Of a stretch of DNA of 64,000 nt, positions 1 through 13,150 are shown piece by piece. The DNA comes from Phlebiopsis flavidoalba (Eukaryota; Basidiomycota; Agaricomycetes; Polyporales; Phanerochaetaceae): positions 97,639-161,638 of the forward strand of contig JAOCPU010000068.1 of the NCBI GenBank assembly GCA_035772785.1, read 5' to 3'. The translations under genes and the position numbers were made by a program. Position 1 is the stretch's first letter. Every line of letters starts with the position of its first letter. Under the pieces are notes generated by a model. It had not been told where the DNA came from. It ran no database searches and worked only from the letters and a program-made list of their open reading frames with translations.

Positions 1-746
1 CACGTACTGTAGCATTTGAGTTATGGCGGCTCATTAATCTTATCAAATCTCGGCGGGGAACTGTCAAATGCAAACTGTGCGCGGCGTTTAGAGGAGACTG
101 CGAACGAAGGTTTACATAGCTTCCTTGACAGCAGTCGCCAAACACTGAGGCAGTACGAATCGATTTTAACACACGTGCTTGAAGTGGATAGATGCGTGAG
201 TAACTCCGAGGTAGAAGGTCGAAGCGCTCACCTAGATACAATATTTCGGTGAGTGGGTGCCCAGTGCGTGCGCATCCGCCAGAGCCGACTACAGGTGACG
301 CTGTGATTCGAGGAACGCTACCGCTCTCTATATTGACCACGATTCATGTGTCGCCTCGTCCTGCGTCAACCTGCGCGCGGATCGGCCAGGGTAGGGGACG
401 CAAGCTATTGAGACCATTGCCGTAGCCCGAGATGTGTCAAACTTGGTCCATTGTAGCTAGACTGCACTGTCCCTGGAGGAGGCTAGACCAGGTCTAGGAA
501 GGAACTGGGGCGTAAGAGGATCCTTAGGATCCAAGATGAGGGTGGCAGTATGTCCGAGAGCATGAGCACAGAGAACAGACTAGTATGGCAAGAAGAACCG
601 GGTTCGGGTCCCAAGATGACGTCGAACGGGAAAGCCACAATCACGTCCAGGGGTAACAGTGGTTAGCAATGAAGGCAGGACCCGTTGAAGGGGATCGGAG
701 TCGAGATAAACAAGCCAAAACAGGGCGGGAGTGGCGAAAACAAGTT
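1..746. other. intergenic, downstream of SPO22
   Basis: No gene assigned. A 78-codon plus-strand frame at 16-252 and a 99-codon plus-strand frame at 669-968 (the latter antisense to the SPO22 C-terminus) show no family I recognise. The stretch lies beyond the SPO22 stop codon at 747-749. Confidence 0.5.
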
Positions 747-3700
747 CTAGGAAGGTTGAAAGTCCGTCGATGTCTTGGTCCCGTCAGGCTGAAATCTGGA
801 AAGCAGTTCCGTGTACGTCTCGGAAATCTGGCCGATGTCATGGTTTCAGCCCAACAAACCCAAAGTAGAGGAACTCGTTTTTACCCTCTCAGCACGTGCC
901 GGACCATCCGGTACGTAGCGGCAGATGACTGTGGAAGATTCAAACCATCTTCTAGCCTCATCGACTAGAGATACGCTGCAAAAGGCCTTGAGTGTGGTAC
1001 TCAGGTACAAGCAAGAAGGCAATTACTGCAAGCACTCAATGCCTGTGTTATACGCAGTGCCTAGTAGCCATTGTCGTTCATCCGTGGGATAGACCTGTAA
1101 AAAGTCACATTGAGCTTATTGAATTGTGCCGTATGGAGCACTGACGTTCTCAGAGTCCTGATTTCGGCATACTGATCTAGAACAGCAACGGCTTTGTTCA
1201 ACATACCCAAGAGCCTTCGTCCTATCAGATGGCGAGTTTCTGGACAGGAGTATGGTGCAAATTGCCCGCAACCAGCGAGAGAATTTCTCCACGGATAAGG
1301 ACGAATGATCAAGGCTGGAGTGGAGAATTGCCTGTGAGGGGAAGTTGGTTAATACTGTAACAACATGATGTATTTGATCATATACCTCTAAAGCAGCAAA
1401 TAACACTACCCACAGTTTCATCGTGAGTGAAATTCCGGTCACGGGCTAAGGAGGTAAACGTATACCCTCAACGGGACAATCCCTCTCGGCCCACTGACAT
1501 GAAGAGGCAGTGAGTCACACGGTCCGCGGACAAAGATACAGCGGAAAATTTACCAGCATATCCGCTAGAGCTTTTCGAATGTGTTTTACCGCCCGGGCCA
1601 AAGCATCAGAACGCGCCGCATCCTGAATGCAGGTAAGTGTCGAGTCTCGCACGGTAGGGTCATTCCGATTCTGACCTGAATAGCGTCCAGTAAACTCTTC
1701 CAATCATTCATTAAGCAACACAGCTCTGCTTCGAACACCCGGAGTTAAGTGCACAAAGGTCCCGACTCGTGTGTAACGTCGTCGTTGGCGGTAAGATGTT
1801 TGCCATTAAACACAATCTTTTGGATCCGATCTTTGGAGACACGGATATCCTTGAGGATTGCTTCCAGCCCAGGCTAGGAGTAGCTCAACTTGATTAGTAG
1901 CGAGATCATCATAAGTTAGTGACACATACATCTCCATCAACCGCAGCAGCACGTCGTCGACGCAACACAAACACTGGATATATGAAAGTCAGCGTTTGGA
2001 GTGTGAGGCCACACGACCGTGGCACAGCTTACCTCGTCCAGCGACCGCGGCAAAAGAAGCGTTTGCCACGTACAGATGGAGACTAGTGTCAACGTCGGCC
2101 AGGGAGGAGGAGCAATAGATTTCGAGGAGCTAAGCGTTCTGTGTTCTTTAGCATGTGGTAAGGTTCGCAGTCGTGTCAAACAAGGCCACCTCTCGCGCGA
2201 TGTCGAACAGATTCGATGCGGCTTCGTCCCCGTCCTCCCAATCTGCGCAGCCTTGGACGGGCGCAATTGTACGCTCTTCGCCATAACCATGAGATGTCTT
2301 TAGTAATGGCGCCGCGCTCAACATTGGAAAGCGATGCGCGATCAGAGTCTTCCCTAGCTCAGGGTTGAGATGAGTGGTGACGTCGGCGCCGGACATCAGG
2401 CAACAACACATACCGGTGATGAATGAAGTGACCTATCAAGGTGTGGGGAACAAAGTGGCACGTCATGGCGTGGAGGGAACAACCGTATCAGTGTGACCCG
2501 GGATCCGCAAATGTATCACGTTCACCGACATTCTTGCACCCGGGCTCCGCCATAAGCTTCACGGTGAGCCGGATGATGCAACGGATCAGAACAAGTGCTT
2601 CTAGATGGAGATTTTGGCCCCTTTTGTTTCTGAACCGTATCCAGCAGGGCTTCCAGGATGGAAAGCAGCAGTGACTTCATGTCAGACTCATTGGCAAGCT
2701 GAGTCGCAAGTAGAGAGCATTTTCCGATCAAACTCTGGTGCCTCGACCATGGCTCGCCACGTTGCGGATAGCTGGCTGGGGCAGGGAGAGCAATTAGCAT
2801 TTGGCGCGGATCTGCCATGGTAAGGAATGAACGTTGAACCTTCATCCTCCAGCCCTGCGTTCAACAGTTAGATGTGCGATGAGAGCGCTGAGAATGTGGG
2901 CTCTCACCTTGATGGACAGCTGCGAGCACAGAGACGTAACAGGTGGCCGCGTCGCCGCCCGGGCATCGACGGAGAATTGCGGAACGCCTTGGAGTATTCT
3001 CGCTGGCTGAATGTGAGAAAGAGCCGCCTTGCGAAAGCATTTGGCGTGGCTCGGGCGGGCCATACTTGAGAAAAGAAATCGGATGTGTGCCGCACAGGTA
3101 AGGGTACCAGTCAGCCGCTTCTGCCCATCGTTTAGCGATGTAATGCCTGTCGCCGAATTGCCACAGGAGCTGTTTGTTGATGAATGAGCACGAGTAGTAC
3201 CATGGAGAAGAAGCCTGACCGTGAGACAGGCCGTGGCGGGTACTTTGGGGAGAACAATTTCGGCGTCATTGATACCTATCCGGACGTTATGCGGTGGTTT
3301 GGAGCGTTTGGGGACCAACAGGAACTTACACGCGAGGGCAGCTTCGACGTCGCCCATGGCCCTTTCGTGGGTTCTCTAGTCTTTCGAACAATGGAACAGC
3401 AAAGACAGGAGCAAACGATCTACACAGGTTAGATAACGACTTGGATTCCAATTCCACAATACTTCCGGAGCGCATGTCGATGGACGGCCGTAACAAGCGT
3501 GCTGACAATATTCCCATTGAAGTGAAGAGCAGGAAACATCGTAAGGGACCACGTACTGATATTGGGCAAGAGTTCTCAACTCTTGCAGGATGCCCTGTAA
3601 GAAGCTCCGGTCAGCCGGTCACCCGACACCAAACGGGGGAACAGCACGCACTCGGTAACGTTACTGTCAGTGTAATCCATATGATCAATGATGGACTGAA

Positions 3701-5536
3701 ACGCTGGCCGGGTGTGTGGGAACCAAACAATCGATGAATGCCGAAAGAAAACGAAGTCAACTGTCATGCTTACCCATCAAGCAATTGTGGCTCGCAGCCT
3801 TGCGCCTCTTTAGGACGGCTAGCCTCAGTCCATCGCAACTGTTGGTGCTCAGGGCTTATCCTTTAGAGGTTACTCGTGTGAATGCGTGCAAGATCCCCAG
3901 ACGAGCCATGTCGCTCACCCCGGTCTGTAGCGGAGTCTATACTGTCGATCAAACTCATTCAGGGCCGCTTCAGCCCGGTCTAGATGTCAGCATCGTGGTT
4001 TGGGGATAGATAATACGCTCGGGCTGTGAAGTTCAAATTGGGATTCGTAGGCCTGGATACTGTGCGTAGACTTGTCTGCTTGCCACCCTAGACTTCTGAG
4101 GATGGACCGCTGTCAATGGAAACCTTAGACCCCGTGTACGACGGGCGTTAGGGAGAAAAAATTAAGAGCTACCTTGAGGTCCGCAACTCCGGCGACGTTG
4201 TAGCCGACAATTCAATGATGGAGAATGCCTTCTGCAGCCCCACTTCACCGCGTATTCGCTAGATTGTTGTTGTTCCCCGTCCGAGACGTGCGGGTGGGTT
4301 GCGTAATGTCTTAAGAAAAAGACTTCCCAATTTCCAGAAGCTTGGCTGCCAGGGCTACGCGCTTTAATGATGTTAGTACATGTAACACTGATACGACACT
4401 TCACTCACGTCCGAGGGGGCAACAAAGTCAGACGCTGATCTTGCTCTAGTCACGCGATGAGCCATGGGCGCGCTGAGTAGATGTGCATCCTTTACCCATG
4501 GCCTTCTGCAGCATGAAATCTGCCACGCCAATGTTGCCTTCTCTCCATGCCTATTAGCGTAATGATCACCGCTCGAGTATGAGGGATATCCACGGCATCA
4601 CGGCATCACGGAATTGCTAGCTTACCGCTTCCATGCGACTAGAAAAGTAAAGTACTACGGCCTGTGCTCTTGTTTGTTGAAACGAGGGCTCCGCGTCATC
4701 CAGCGTCCTGAGCTGTTCTTCATACTGTGCACGAAAGAATATCAGAAGAGTTGCACGGGCATGTAAGTGGTGTGGGCCACAAACCTTGGCTGCACATGCA
4801 AGGATACTGGCGGCTACAGCGTGCCGACCGACTTCTATACACGGACATTAAGCGATCAGGATGGAGAACGCGAGGAAACGACGATGTGTGAAGGTCTTAC
4901 CGGACAGACTTGCACCCGCCTTACTAGCCAGTTGCAGCACGTGCACGAGACCTGTAATATAGTTTCAATAGAGTGGAGTGAGTATCAGCTTCGGCTGTTA
5001 CAGACACGATTGGGCCGACCTTCCAAAGGCTGATTTTGTTCCAATCAGCCGCCTCTATGAGACGGAAGCCTTTGCCATCCTCACTGGCTCGGCGATGGGG
5101 TCAGCATACGCGTGTGGCTGGAACAGTAGTGGGGCTTACACGCCGCCACAACATCTGAGTTGGGCGTTCGCTTGCCCACCCTTGATAGTGCTCGCTGCAT
5201 TCCAGAGATGTACCCCTGCATTGTAACCCGCATATAGTCACGTCCCGGGACTTGCATTCATCCTTTACAGGCACACGACGGCCTGGGTTCCCCCCCCCTC
5301 TCTAATCGAGAGCATCAGCACTCCTCTTTCCAATCCTTATTCGTCTTGGGGCGCTGCCTCGAGATGGGCCTCCCCAAGTGCGCAACCTTGTCTAGGTCAG
5401 GGGATAAGCTGTGGCCAGGCGGAACGCTTGCTCTCAGCCAGCTTGGGTTTGATGAGGACAATTTGATCTGGTGACAAAGACATTTGAAACGCTGCTTAAT
5501 TCTGTATGTTTTTGTCTTACCCTGAATCTGCTCAAA
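747..5536 (-). CDS. SPO22: SPO22/ZIP4-like meiosis protein
   Basis: TPR-rich meiotic protein of the SPO22/ZIP4 family (Pfam SPO22, PF08631), a synaptonemal-complex/ZMM factor promoting crossovers. Read on the minus strand from high to low coordinates with frame changes: a weak N-terminal match with RPKTNKDW near 5,350; GFRLIEA near 5,060; KLLEIGKSF and LQKAFSIIEL at 4,350-4,200; SIIDHMDYTD near 3,680; KCFRKAALSHIQ and RRCPGGDAAT at 3,060-2,940; LLATQLANESDMKSLLLS near 2,680; IQGCADWEDGDEA and LFDIARE near 2,240-2,180; KFSRWLRAICTILLSRN near 1,280; PTDERQW and GTAYNTGIECL near 1,080; ARRWFESSTVICRYVPDG near 930; a last exon with ISETYTELLSRF ending TAG at 747. Length fits a protein of about 900-1,000 residues with short introns. 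The start is a guess: an ATG at 5,536, about 200 bp from the divergent gene at 5,742. Many single-base indels. Confidence 0.9.
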
Positions 5537-5741
5537 CAAGCGGCTGCACTATCGCGGTCTTGTTTTTCTTGCGGGCGGGACATCACGTCGGAGGCAATGG
5601 GCGTTGCAGGGCAAGTGGTTAGGGTTGAAGTGACGCTACTCGCGTGCGGTCATAGCGGCGTGACCGCGATCCATTTTTGGAAGCTGTGTGACCCTATTGT
5701 GACCCCGCGTGGAATGCTGTCACTGGGTGCTCCGAACAACC

Positions 5742-6319
5742 ATGGCGTCCGCAACAAGACACACCGCCTGCGGCGACAGCGAACCTGCCAGTCGATGCGG
5801 TTGCAAGGTGCACCAGAGTCGGTCTTATTATTACCTGCAAAATGTAGAACTAAAGACCGACGTATCGGACTGTAGGATGCACAGAAAGGACGGACTCTTT
5901 GCGGGCTTGTCCGCAGGCTTGGTCGGAGGTCAGTTGCGTGCAGAAGTCACCCTGGTTGCGCCACCTGCAGCACTTGGAACGTTTCTCACACCCATTTCTG
6001 TTTCAATGTCAGTTATTATCGGCCAACGCTTCTACCGATTCGACAGGAACAAGACGATCCTTTGTGGTGTCTGTAAGTTTTTATATTTCGTCTAGCTCGC
6101 TTTGGGTCCGCCTGACCCCCGTTCAATATTGCCACTGTTATCGCGTAATAAACACGATCATCACGCTACTAACCTACTTCCCGCATACAGTAAACCGGTA
6201 TCCTTGCTGGATATCAGTTCTCCCAGGTATTCCTGGCGTCCAACTTAGCTCGGCTGCGTAAGGAGCAGGCACAGCTTGCGCAAGCCAACGAAACCGCCGG
6301 AGCTCCAGAACAGTTCTGA
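5742..6319 (+). CDS. small conserved membrane protein, unknown function
   Basis: Three-exon gene of about 120 residues; I do not recognise a named family. Exon 1 starts at ATG 5,742 (MASATRHTACGDS...) with a cysteine cluster (SRCGC), then YYYLQNVELKTDVSDC, MHRKDGLFAGL and a Gly-rich hydrophobic stretch, ending near 5,930 at GTCAGT. Exon 2 begins after the CAG at about 6,011 (GQRFYRFDRNKTILCG) and ends at GTAAGT near 6,072. Exon 3 follows a branch site (ACTAAC) and a CATACAG acceptor at about 6,190, reads GILAGYQFSQVFLASNLARL, then a Lys/Gln/Ala-rich tail (RKEQAQLAQANET) ending TGA at 6,317-6,319. The two hydrophobic Gly-rich halves look like a small two-helix inner-membrane protein with a short helical tail. 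Divergent from SPO22. Confidence 0.75.
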
Positions 6320-8150
6320 TTCCTGACGACCACGTAAATGTCATTCAGACTCCAAGTCAAACGGTGCGCGCAAGCTTCTCCACGTGTCTGCTGCATATGT
6401 TTGGTCTCATGCTTGCTCTGCCAGAATCGCTCACAGCGCCCATTGCGGTCGTTTCCGAAAGAGAACCTTCTCCCGGCTTGTGAACGTTTAAGTACCCATG
6501 TAAGAAAACCGTCTTACATAGAACCTGGTATCCTGCCAATCACCGCCATGGCGACGATGCAGGGCAGGCCGGCAACCTTCCCCTGGGTGGGCCGTCCTGC
6601 GTGCCGAAGCGCGATGTGTGTGTTATGTGTTTGGCATGCCCGGTCTGCCAGGCAGGTGTCTGTATACAGCGCAATGTTAGGATCCGATGCTGACAGCTAT
6701 ACATTGGTGAAGCACGAAGCTCGCAAGTTCTGGGCGTTACGACTCGCAGGACGGCCTCTCGCCCGCCAGAGCTTCCGTGAGCGGCGTCGCTGCGTTCATG
6801 AGTGTCGTATCAGGTCGCATCCTGAGCATGAAGTCTCCACCACACCCTGCCGCCGAAGCTGCTGCTTTATTTCCACGGCCCGCTGCCCTGGGCCCGCCCG
6901 AATGGAGAGCGCACCGACTTCATCGCCCTCAAAGGCCTTTCTACGGACCCTTCGTAATTGTTGCGGCTCCGCACGTCGACGTATGTTACGCGTGAGTCAG
7001 ACAGAGGCAAACATCGGGGGACCTGACCTGGCGCCGCAGTCTGAATGGGGGCGGACATGTGCACGTCACCCTGAGCTAAGAGGGCGTCGAGACGACGCTT
7101 TTGCCACTCCGCCGCGCGCTGCAGCTGACTGGCGTCCGTCCGCGTGCCTGCGGGGTCGCGAGGTGGGGAGGGGGGTGCTCCAGGCCAGAGTGGCTGGCTA
7201 TCGCGAGGCGTTGCGCCTCTCGCGCCGCGATGGTCCCTCGCCGTGGCGCCCCTGTGGGTGTGCGGCGTGCGGCGCGCGATGCGGACGACGCGCTTGGCCG
7301 CATATAGGCCTGTCTCACCCTCATTAGGAAAACCGTAAAATTTAGCGTGCACTGGCCTCGGCACGCGCATCCCAGCACGCGCAAGGGGCAGCAACACCAC
7401 CATCTCGTCATGGTTTGCTGCATATCTTGGCTCCCACCTAAACGATGGATAGTAGGCCTGATGACACGATACTGTGGGTCCGGATGCTTTGCACTGCTTG
7501 GGATGATGAGCGATGCGGATGTGGTGTCGCTGCGATCCGGGAGTACGAGAGCTATTTGTCCAGGTCCCGAATCTTTCCATCGCCCGAGCCAGACCGGTGC
7601 ATAGAACCCCCTCCGGCCGATGGGACCTGTTCGCGAAAACGCATCTCAAGGGTCAAAAACATGTGTCGCTCTCACCAACCGAGCTGCGGGTGTACGTACC
7701 CACTCTGTCAGCCAGCTGCACTACCGCTTGACAAGACCCAACTCAAATCTTTGATGGGCCGAGGCGATTGAGAGATATGTCACTGCATTGAACCGCGCAC
7801 GGGCCTTCTGAGTCGGATGGAAACATGTTTCGCAGAGATGTAATTGCAGGTGGATGTTTTATGAATACAACTAGGGGTTGAATGATGGTTTCTACTGTCA
7901 ATATTGGGATTTAAAGTGATGGGGGGATGCGTGCTGTATGTGAAATGTGCGACAAAGAAGCATGCGACGGTGAACGAAAATGCGATGACAAAGCGACTAC
8001 GAGTATGCGAATAGCCCAAAAATACCGGCATATACACCGTAGGAAGGAGATGGTCATGTAACGTCGTGATGAAATACATATATGCGGGCGTGACAGGCAG
8101 AGTGCACGATAATGCATGGCGATTTACGGAAAATATGTTCACTGTGGACG
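6320..8150. other. GC-rich stretch, no gene resolved
   Basis: Long frames are open on both strands (plus 6,338-7,327; minus 6,867-7,649), as expected in GC-rich DNA. Two pieces look protein-like: a plus-strand reading at about 6,780-6,960 (SVSGVAAFMSVVSGR, then Pro-rich) and a minus-strand helix-like reading near 7,130 (LQRAAEWQKRRLDALL). They lie on opposite strands and I could not extend either into a gene. Confidence 0.3.
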
Positions 8151-11030
8151 ATATTATTGGCCGGGTGGTGGTTGACGGGCGTATTATACAGTGTCGAGGG
8201 ACGCTAGTTGCGTGTCGTTAAACGTAGAATTAGAAATGATACGCAGCAGGAGGAACCCGACGGTTCGCGAATTGGCGCTGACGGTACGCCAGGCTGGGAC
8301 TGTGGTGGGCAGACGGTTTTCTAAGTGGGCGGGCTGGCTGTGGTGCTCGCGCATAGTGCTGGGCCGGCTCGGTTGTGCGCGATATTGGCGCGCAATACGC
8401 GTGGCGCGCAGAGGGGCGCGCGCGGACGGAGCCCAAGTAGAAGTTCGGAGAATGAGAGAGGAGAGTCTGGTAGTGAGCGTGTTCGCGAACATGCCCGTGA
8501 ACTTCGTGCGGGTCTCGTCGGACGCGGAGATCCCTCTGACAACCATGGAGCACAGCCGAGACTGCGCGGCATAGACGTAGTCCGGCAGTCGTCACAGGCG
8601 GGCGTTGGTGGTACCGCAGGCGTGCCTTTCTGAGCGGTTTCTCCGTCCTCGGTCGGGGAGCAGGCGAGGGAATAGAAGTACAGTGTTATGAGCGTGAAAA
8701 TCATGAGTTCCCGCACAGATCTACGGGTATGAGGTTACTGTACCTGCGGTGCGGCATGAGCAACACGGCGAGATCAACGGCGGTCATCGCAAGATGCCAA
8801 CGTCGTGAGGGTACGAACGTGGCCCTGCTTTGAACGAGTTTGAAGGCCCAAGCGCGGGCTCGACAATGGATTGGCACTTGGTTCGGCGTGCAAGGCAAGT
8901 AATGGACTAGTCTTGGAGATGAGGTCACTCAGAGGTGGGTAACAAGCTTCTCAAAGTGATCTACGCAAATAAATTCGGTCTTCAAGACGGGGCAATGGAT
9001 GCTTCGACATAAGCCACTTCCCTGCAAACGCGTCTGGGAATTGTCAAGCGACAGGCGTTCATTATGCCGTCTAGGTGCCTTGCACCAGGTGGGAAAGCGT
9101 ACAGTTAGAAGCGAGCTGTGCGTAGAGAACGCATCGGTCGGCCGAGCGCTTCGAATGATAATGAGTCGGAAGCGGAGTGATGTGGTACTCTGTGTGAAAC
9201 TGTCCTAGGCGGGAGTATTGTTGCTCTGTCTAGGTGCGTGGATCGATAGAGTTGAATAGTAGGAGCGGAACGGTGGGGAGTGGTGTGTGTGGAGCGTAAG
9301 ACCGGAGCCCCCGCTTGTGGACCTGACGGGATTGAGGGGGGCGGTAAAACGACTGGGCGGCCTTGTTGCTGTCTCGCCTGAAGGATGCGTGTTTGCGGGA
9401 GCCGCGTGCGTGCTGGATCCTGACGGCATCCGTGCTGCGAGATTGTCGCGCTCTTTGGCCATGACAAGGCCTTGGAGCGTAGATTCAGCACAGGAGACAT
9501 ATGTCGGTTCTCGTTCCACGTAGAGGCCCGAACTTCAAATCCCCCCTCAGATTAAGGAACTCGCGTTTCCACCAGGTTAATGTGTCCTCAAGGTTGATTC
9601 GCCGGAGACCGCTGACCCCACCAGGTCTTGTTCGTGTTAAGTGTTGCTGGAGCAAAGTGTGAGTACAATACAGAAAGAGAGATAGGGTGGTAAGAGACTT
9701 ACTCGTACGGTCAAGAAACCATTGTTCGCCATCATGAGAGGCTGCAATGGTGGCCACAGGCCAGGTACCTCGCTGCTGCCTGCGGTTGGCCGTTCGTTTG
9801 TAACAATTACGGATTTTTGAGTACGGTAGAATTGTTAGTGTCACAATGCAAGTACGATGATGACGCGATTGGAATGGACCGGATTGCGAGTTGTTTGCCA
9901 GAATCTTTTTTTGCTATGAATAAAGTCGTTAATCAAACGTTGGGGCGAGGCAGACGCTGGTGAGTCTGGTAGCAGCGATATCGTGCGGTAGCGTCCATGT
10001 GCGTGCTGAGCTTGGGTATCGAGGTCAAGGCGTGAAGAGTGTCGAAGGCGACGTCGTCGCGCGAGAGTGCCGAGAACCAGACGTACTGCCAGCAGTCATG
10101 CATCTCACAGGTGCTTTTCCGCGAGGGAAATGACTTGAGCGTTTTTTTTTGTGGGTCGAGCGAGTCAGCCAGTCCACCGGCTCAGGGGCGGGCGGTGAGA
10201 CGACCTGGGGACGGTTGCTCCTCGTACACGTCAACGTCCTCGGCATGGGGGACAAGGGCGAAACGTCGTGGTTGGTGCGCTAGGGCACCTTGCAGCCGAG
10301 GATGGTATGTGCCATTGGGCAGCCTCATCTGGCCTGCGGGCGGTGTGTACTTGACACAAATAGAAATCCAGTAAGACAAGTCAGTGAGTGCGCTCAAGGT
10401 ATTACGCGATGAATATTAAAAACCCCCCCCCCCCCCCGCCCCCCCGTCCAGCGCCGGAGGCACTTGGGAGAAAGACGCGACAGCTGCGAGTCGAGATGCA
10501 GCAATGGGTGGCAGTCAGAGTGGTATGCCGCTGCAACAGGCTGCTGCCGCTTTTGGCGCGTCGGTGAGGGTGCGCGGACCGCGGCGGGGATTGCGTGAGC
10601 GGGAGCTCTGTCTTTGGCTGCCAATCTGGTGCCCATGTATGGTGGACGAGCTCGAGAGGCAAAGGTCTGTAAAGAGTTCATTTGATGGTACGTGGAGTGT
10701 GCGGAGGGACGAGTACGGCGAGCGTATATAGAGCCATGGCGGGCGAATAAAGTACGGGAGGGGAATCAAAACAGAGGAAAGGAAGGTAACATTGCGCTTA
10801 GAGGAGGATGTTTTTTAAAAGCGAAAAGGACAGGAAGATGATCATGGCAGGGGAGTTCGGGCCTCGGGAGCGGAAAATTGTGAATATGGTGAAATTCTCG
10901 GCTAGAAACGAACAGGGGACGCGGGACAAGGAGAAGGTTGCCTGGGTTCGGTGTCGCTGGGACATACCGGAAACTGGCTCGTAAGCGCAAGGAACCGTTC
11001 GAAAGCGTAAATTCCATCCGGGCACAGCGC
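8151..11030 (-). other. possible minus-strand gene with CT-rich leader, unresolved
   Basis: The minus strand is CT-rich at about 11,030-10,750, as in fungal promoters and leaders, and is followed by protein-like minus-strand readings: ARPPYMGTRLAAKDRAP near 10,640, MRLPNGTYHPRLQGAL near 10,310, CEMHDCWQYVWFSALS near 10,080 and SHDGEQWFLDRT before a GTAAGT donor near 9,710. These may be exons of one gene running from about 10,730 down to about 9,000. I recognise no family and the frame is repeatedly broken. A C15-G-C7 tract lies inside (10,423-10,445). Confidence 0.3.
10423..10445. repeat. poly-C tract (C15 G C7)
   Basis: Fifteen C, one G, seven C. It interrupts the candidate minus-strand gene and is one of four long homopolymer tracts in the window. 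Confidence 0.97.
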
Positions 11031-13150
11031 CCAGATGGGCATTGAGATGAGCTGCGCCTCCACCCACCACCCTTTTTCGCTTATTTTTCCTCGACTCATC
11101 AGTTCTGCACCATCAATTTCATCCCAATCCTCCGCCCCGCCGCAGACCCCGCGCAGATCCCAGCCCCAGGCCCCTGCCCCTGCATCCCGCCGTCCAATTC
11201 CTGCCCGTTATCCAGTTTCCGCGGCCCCTCCTCCGCCGACGCCGACGCCTCCCCGGTGATGGGGATTCCCCACCACGCCTTCCCGCTCTTCTAGCCCATA
11301 TCCGGCAGCTCAGCTCACGTGTTGCTGTCCCACGCCCCCGTTACGGCAGGTCCTGGCGGCCTCAGTCCCCGTGCCGCGCGCGGCACCGGGCGGCCGCCGC
11401 CCGCACGGCCGCAAAAAGCGTCGCGTGCAGACTCCTTTTGTCGGTCCGTGCTGGGTGCGCACCCCCTGAGAATGGCAATCGGGCGTGCCAGGCCCTCGCA
11501 CGACTTTGGTCCGCGCGCGCCGCCTTCCGCGGTAATCTGCAGACCGCCACGCTCGTCTCGCCAGCGGCCTGCCAACAGCTCGACCCACCTCTTCCTGTGT
11601 CCACCAACTCTCGCTTACCTTCTGTTCTCGCTCGCCGAAAACGAGTCCCAGCTGCTGCATTCAATCACTCTCCCGCTCAGCCCGACATGTGCTCAGCCTG
11701 TGGCGTCCACCGTCCACTCGCGGCGCAGCGTCGCCCCGTGTCCCCTTTGTCCTTCCAATCCGACCTAGCCTCTTCTTCTCCCAGCCAGTTTCGCTCCAAA
11801 GCCCCTGCTGTAAACTACCTCCTTTAGTGCATCCGATCAGAGGTGATTCATGGCTCCTGTTCGTATCGCGGCCACGCTCTGGAAAACTCGGTTGGCGGTT
11901 GGCAGCTGCTCTACCGGATCCGCCACGTTGCTCTCTCCTCGTCTTATTCCTTTGATCCCGCCCAGCTCGCTCTGCGCGGTCATGTGCGACATTAAATCTT
12001 TCCTCCACAGGGGCGGCCATACTTGGCCACGCTACTGCATCCTCCTCTTGTCTGCAGCAGATCGCATCGCAGACGTCGACGCCCTGTCGTCTGGTCGCTG
12101 GCAAAACATTCAGGGTGTCTTCGTGTGCGACGCAATCTCAGAGAAACACCCGGGCTCGTCCACACGCACTCGGAGCGGCCTGCTGCTAACACACCATAGC
12201 TCCCCAAGCTCCCCACTGCAACCGGTTGACAAGACGGTATTCTGGACTTGCTGGACCCGCGGCGTCGCATGCGTCCTTGGGCCCTCTTTGTATCCGAATA
12301 CACAGACCCCATCTCCGCGTAGGAACACGAGTCTGCAATCACTCGCTACGGCCACCCGTGTCATCGGGTGTGCCAGTTGTATTCTTAGCTAGTATGTGGG
12401 CGTCCTTATGAAGCTGTGGCTCTTCAAAGAAGTCACTCGGGACACTGATACATCTCTATAGCGCGATAATTCCATCGCAGTAAGTTCCCCTTATACTTGC
12501 CTAACTACCAGGCCTATCAAATCGACCCGGGGGACAGAAACCGGGGAAACGGCGCTCCTTCTATGTTCACACCTGGGGAAAGTTGCCGTCACATTTCTGC
12601 GCAGATGTCCGTTCCACGGTCAGGAGACTGGAGCAGCACAGGGCCATCCCCGCAGGCGTCATGCTCTCCTCGTGAGCCCATACAGAGCACACCTCCTGAT
12701 ATCTCGATAGATGTTCATTACCGTGAATCCAGCCCGATGACGAATGCGGAGGCCCTGCCAACTTCCTTCCACAGGCCCTTCCATTCTTGCCAGAGACGGA
12801 CGACGAGGGTCTCCGCTTTCCCATTCGGCGAGAAACGTCGTTCCCTCTGTAGCGTGCGCGCGCAGGCGGCCCCCCCGCGCTGAAACCCCCGATGCCAATG
12901 TGAAAGCCGCGTCCGTGTGGCTTCGACGACTGCGCCGGCCAGCTCACCCTGACGAGCGGTACGAGGGGCATCCTTCATCACCGCCAGAGGCAGCGTGCAT
13001 CGCGCGTACGACACACCAGCCTCTTGGGAATCGTCTCCGTCCGTTTCATGCATTACTTCACTACCCGCCTGCAACGTTGCTATAGAGTGAGGTGTCGGGC
13101 TCAGTTATGGGCCCCGGTCGCCCGCTGCACTTACTCATGATAGGAACCGC
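11031..13150 (+). other. CT-rich stretch with possible plus-strand exons
   Basis: From about 11,050 the plus strand is strongly C/T-rich (11,050-11,830), the mirror image of the sequence to its left, so about 11,030 looks like a shared promoter. Proline-rich frames follow ATG 11,035. Further on, protein-like pieces are ILDLLDPRRRMRPWALF near 12,245 and CGFDDCAGQLTLTSGT near 12,915 followed by ILHHRQRQ, faintly like a C2H2 finger (C-x4-C ... H). No continuous gene could be assembled. Confidence 0.25.

Noticed and set aside
6338..7327. 329-codon plus-strand open frame, the longest in the window
   Set aside because: GC-rich DNA keeps several frames open on both strands here. Codon content is Arg/Cys/Pro-heavy, there is no motif, and long frames overlap it on the minus strand. 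Length alone is not support.
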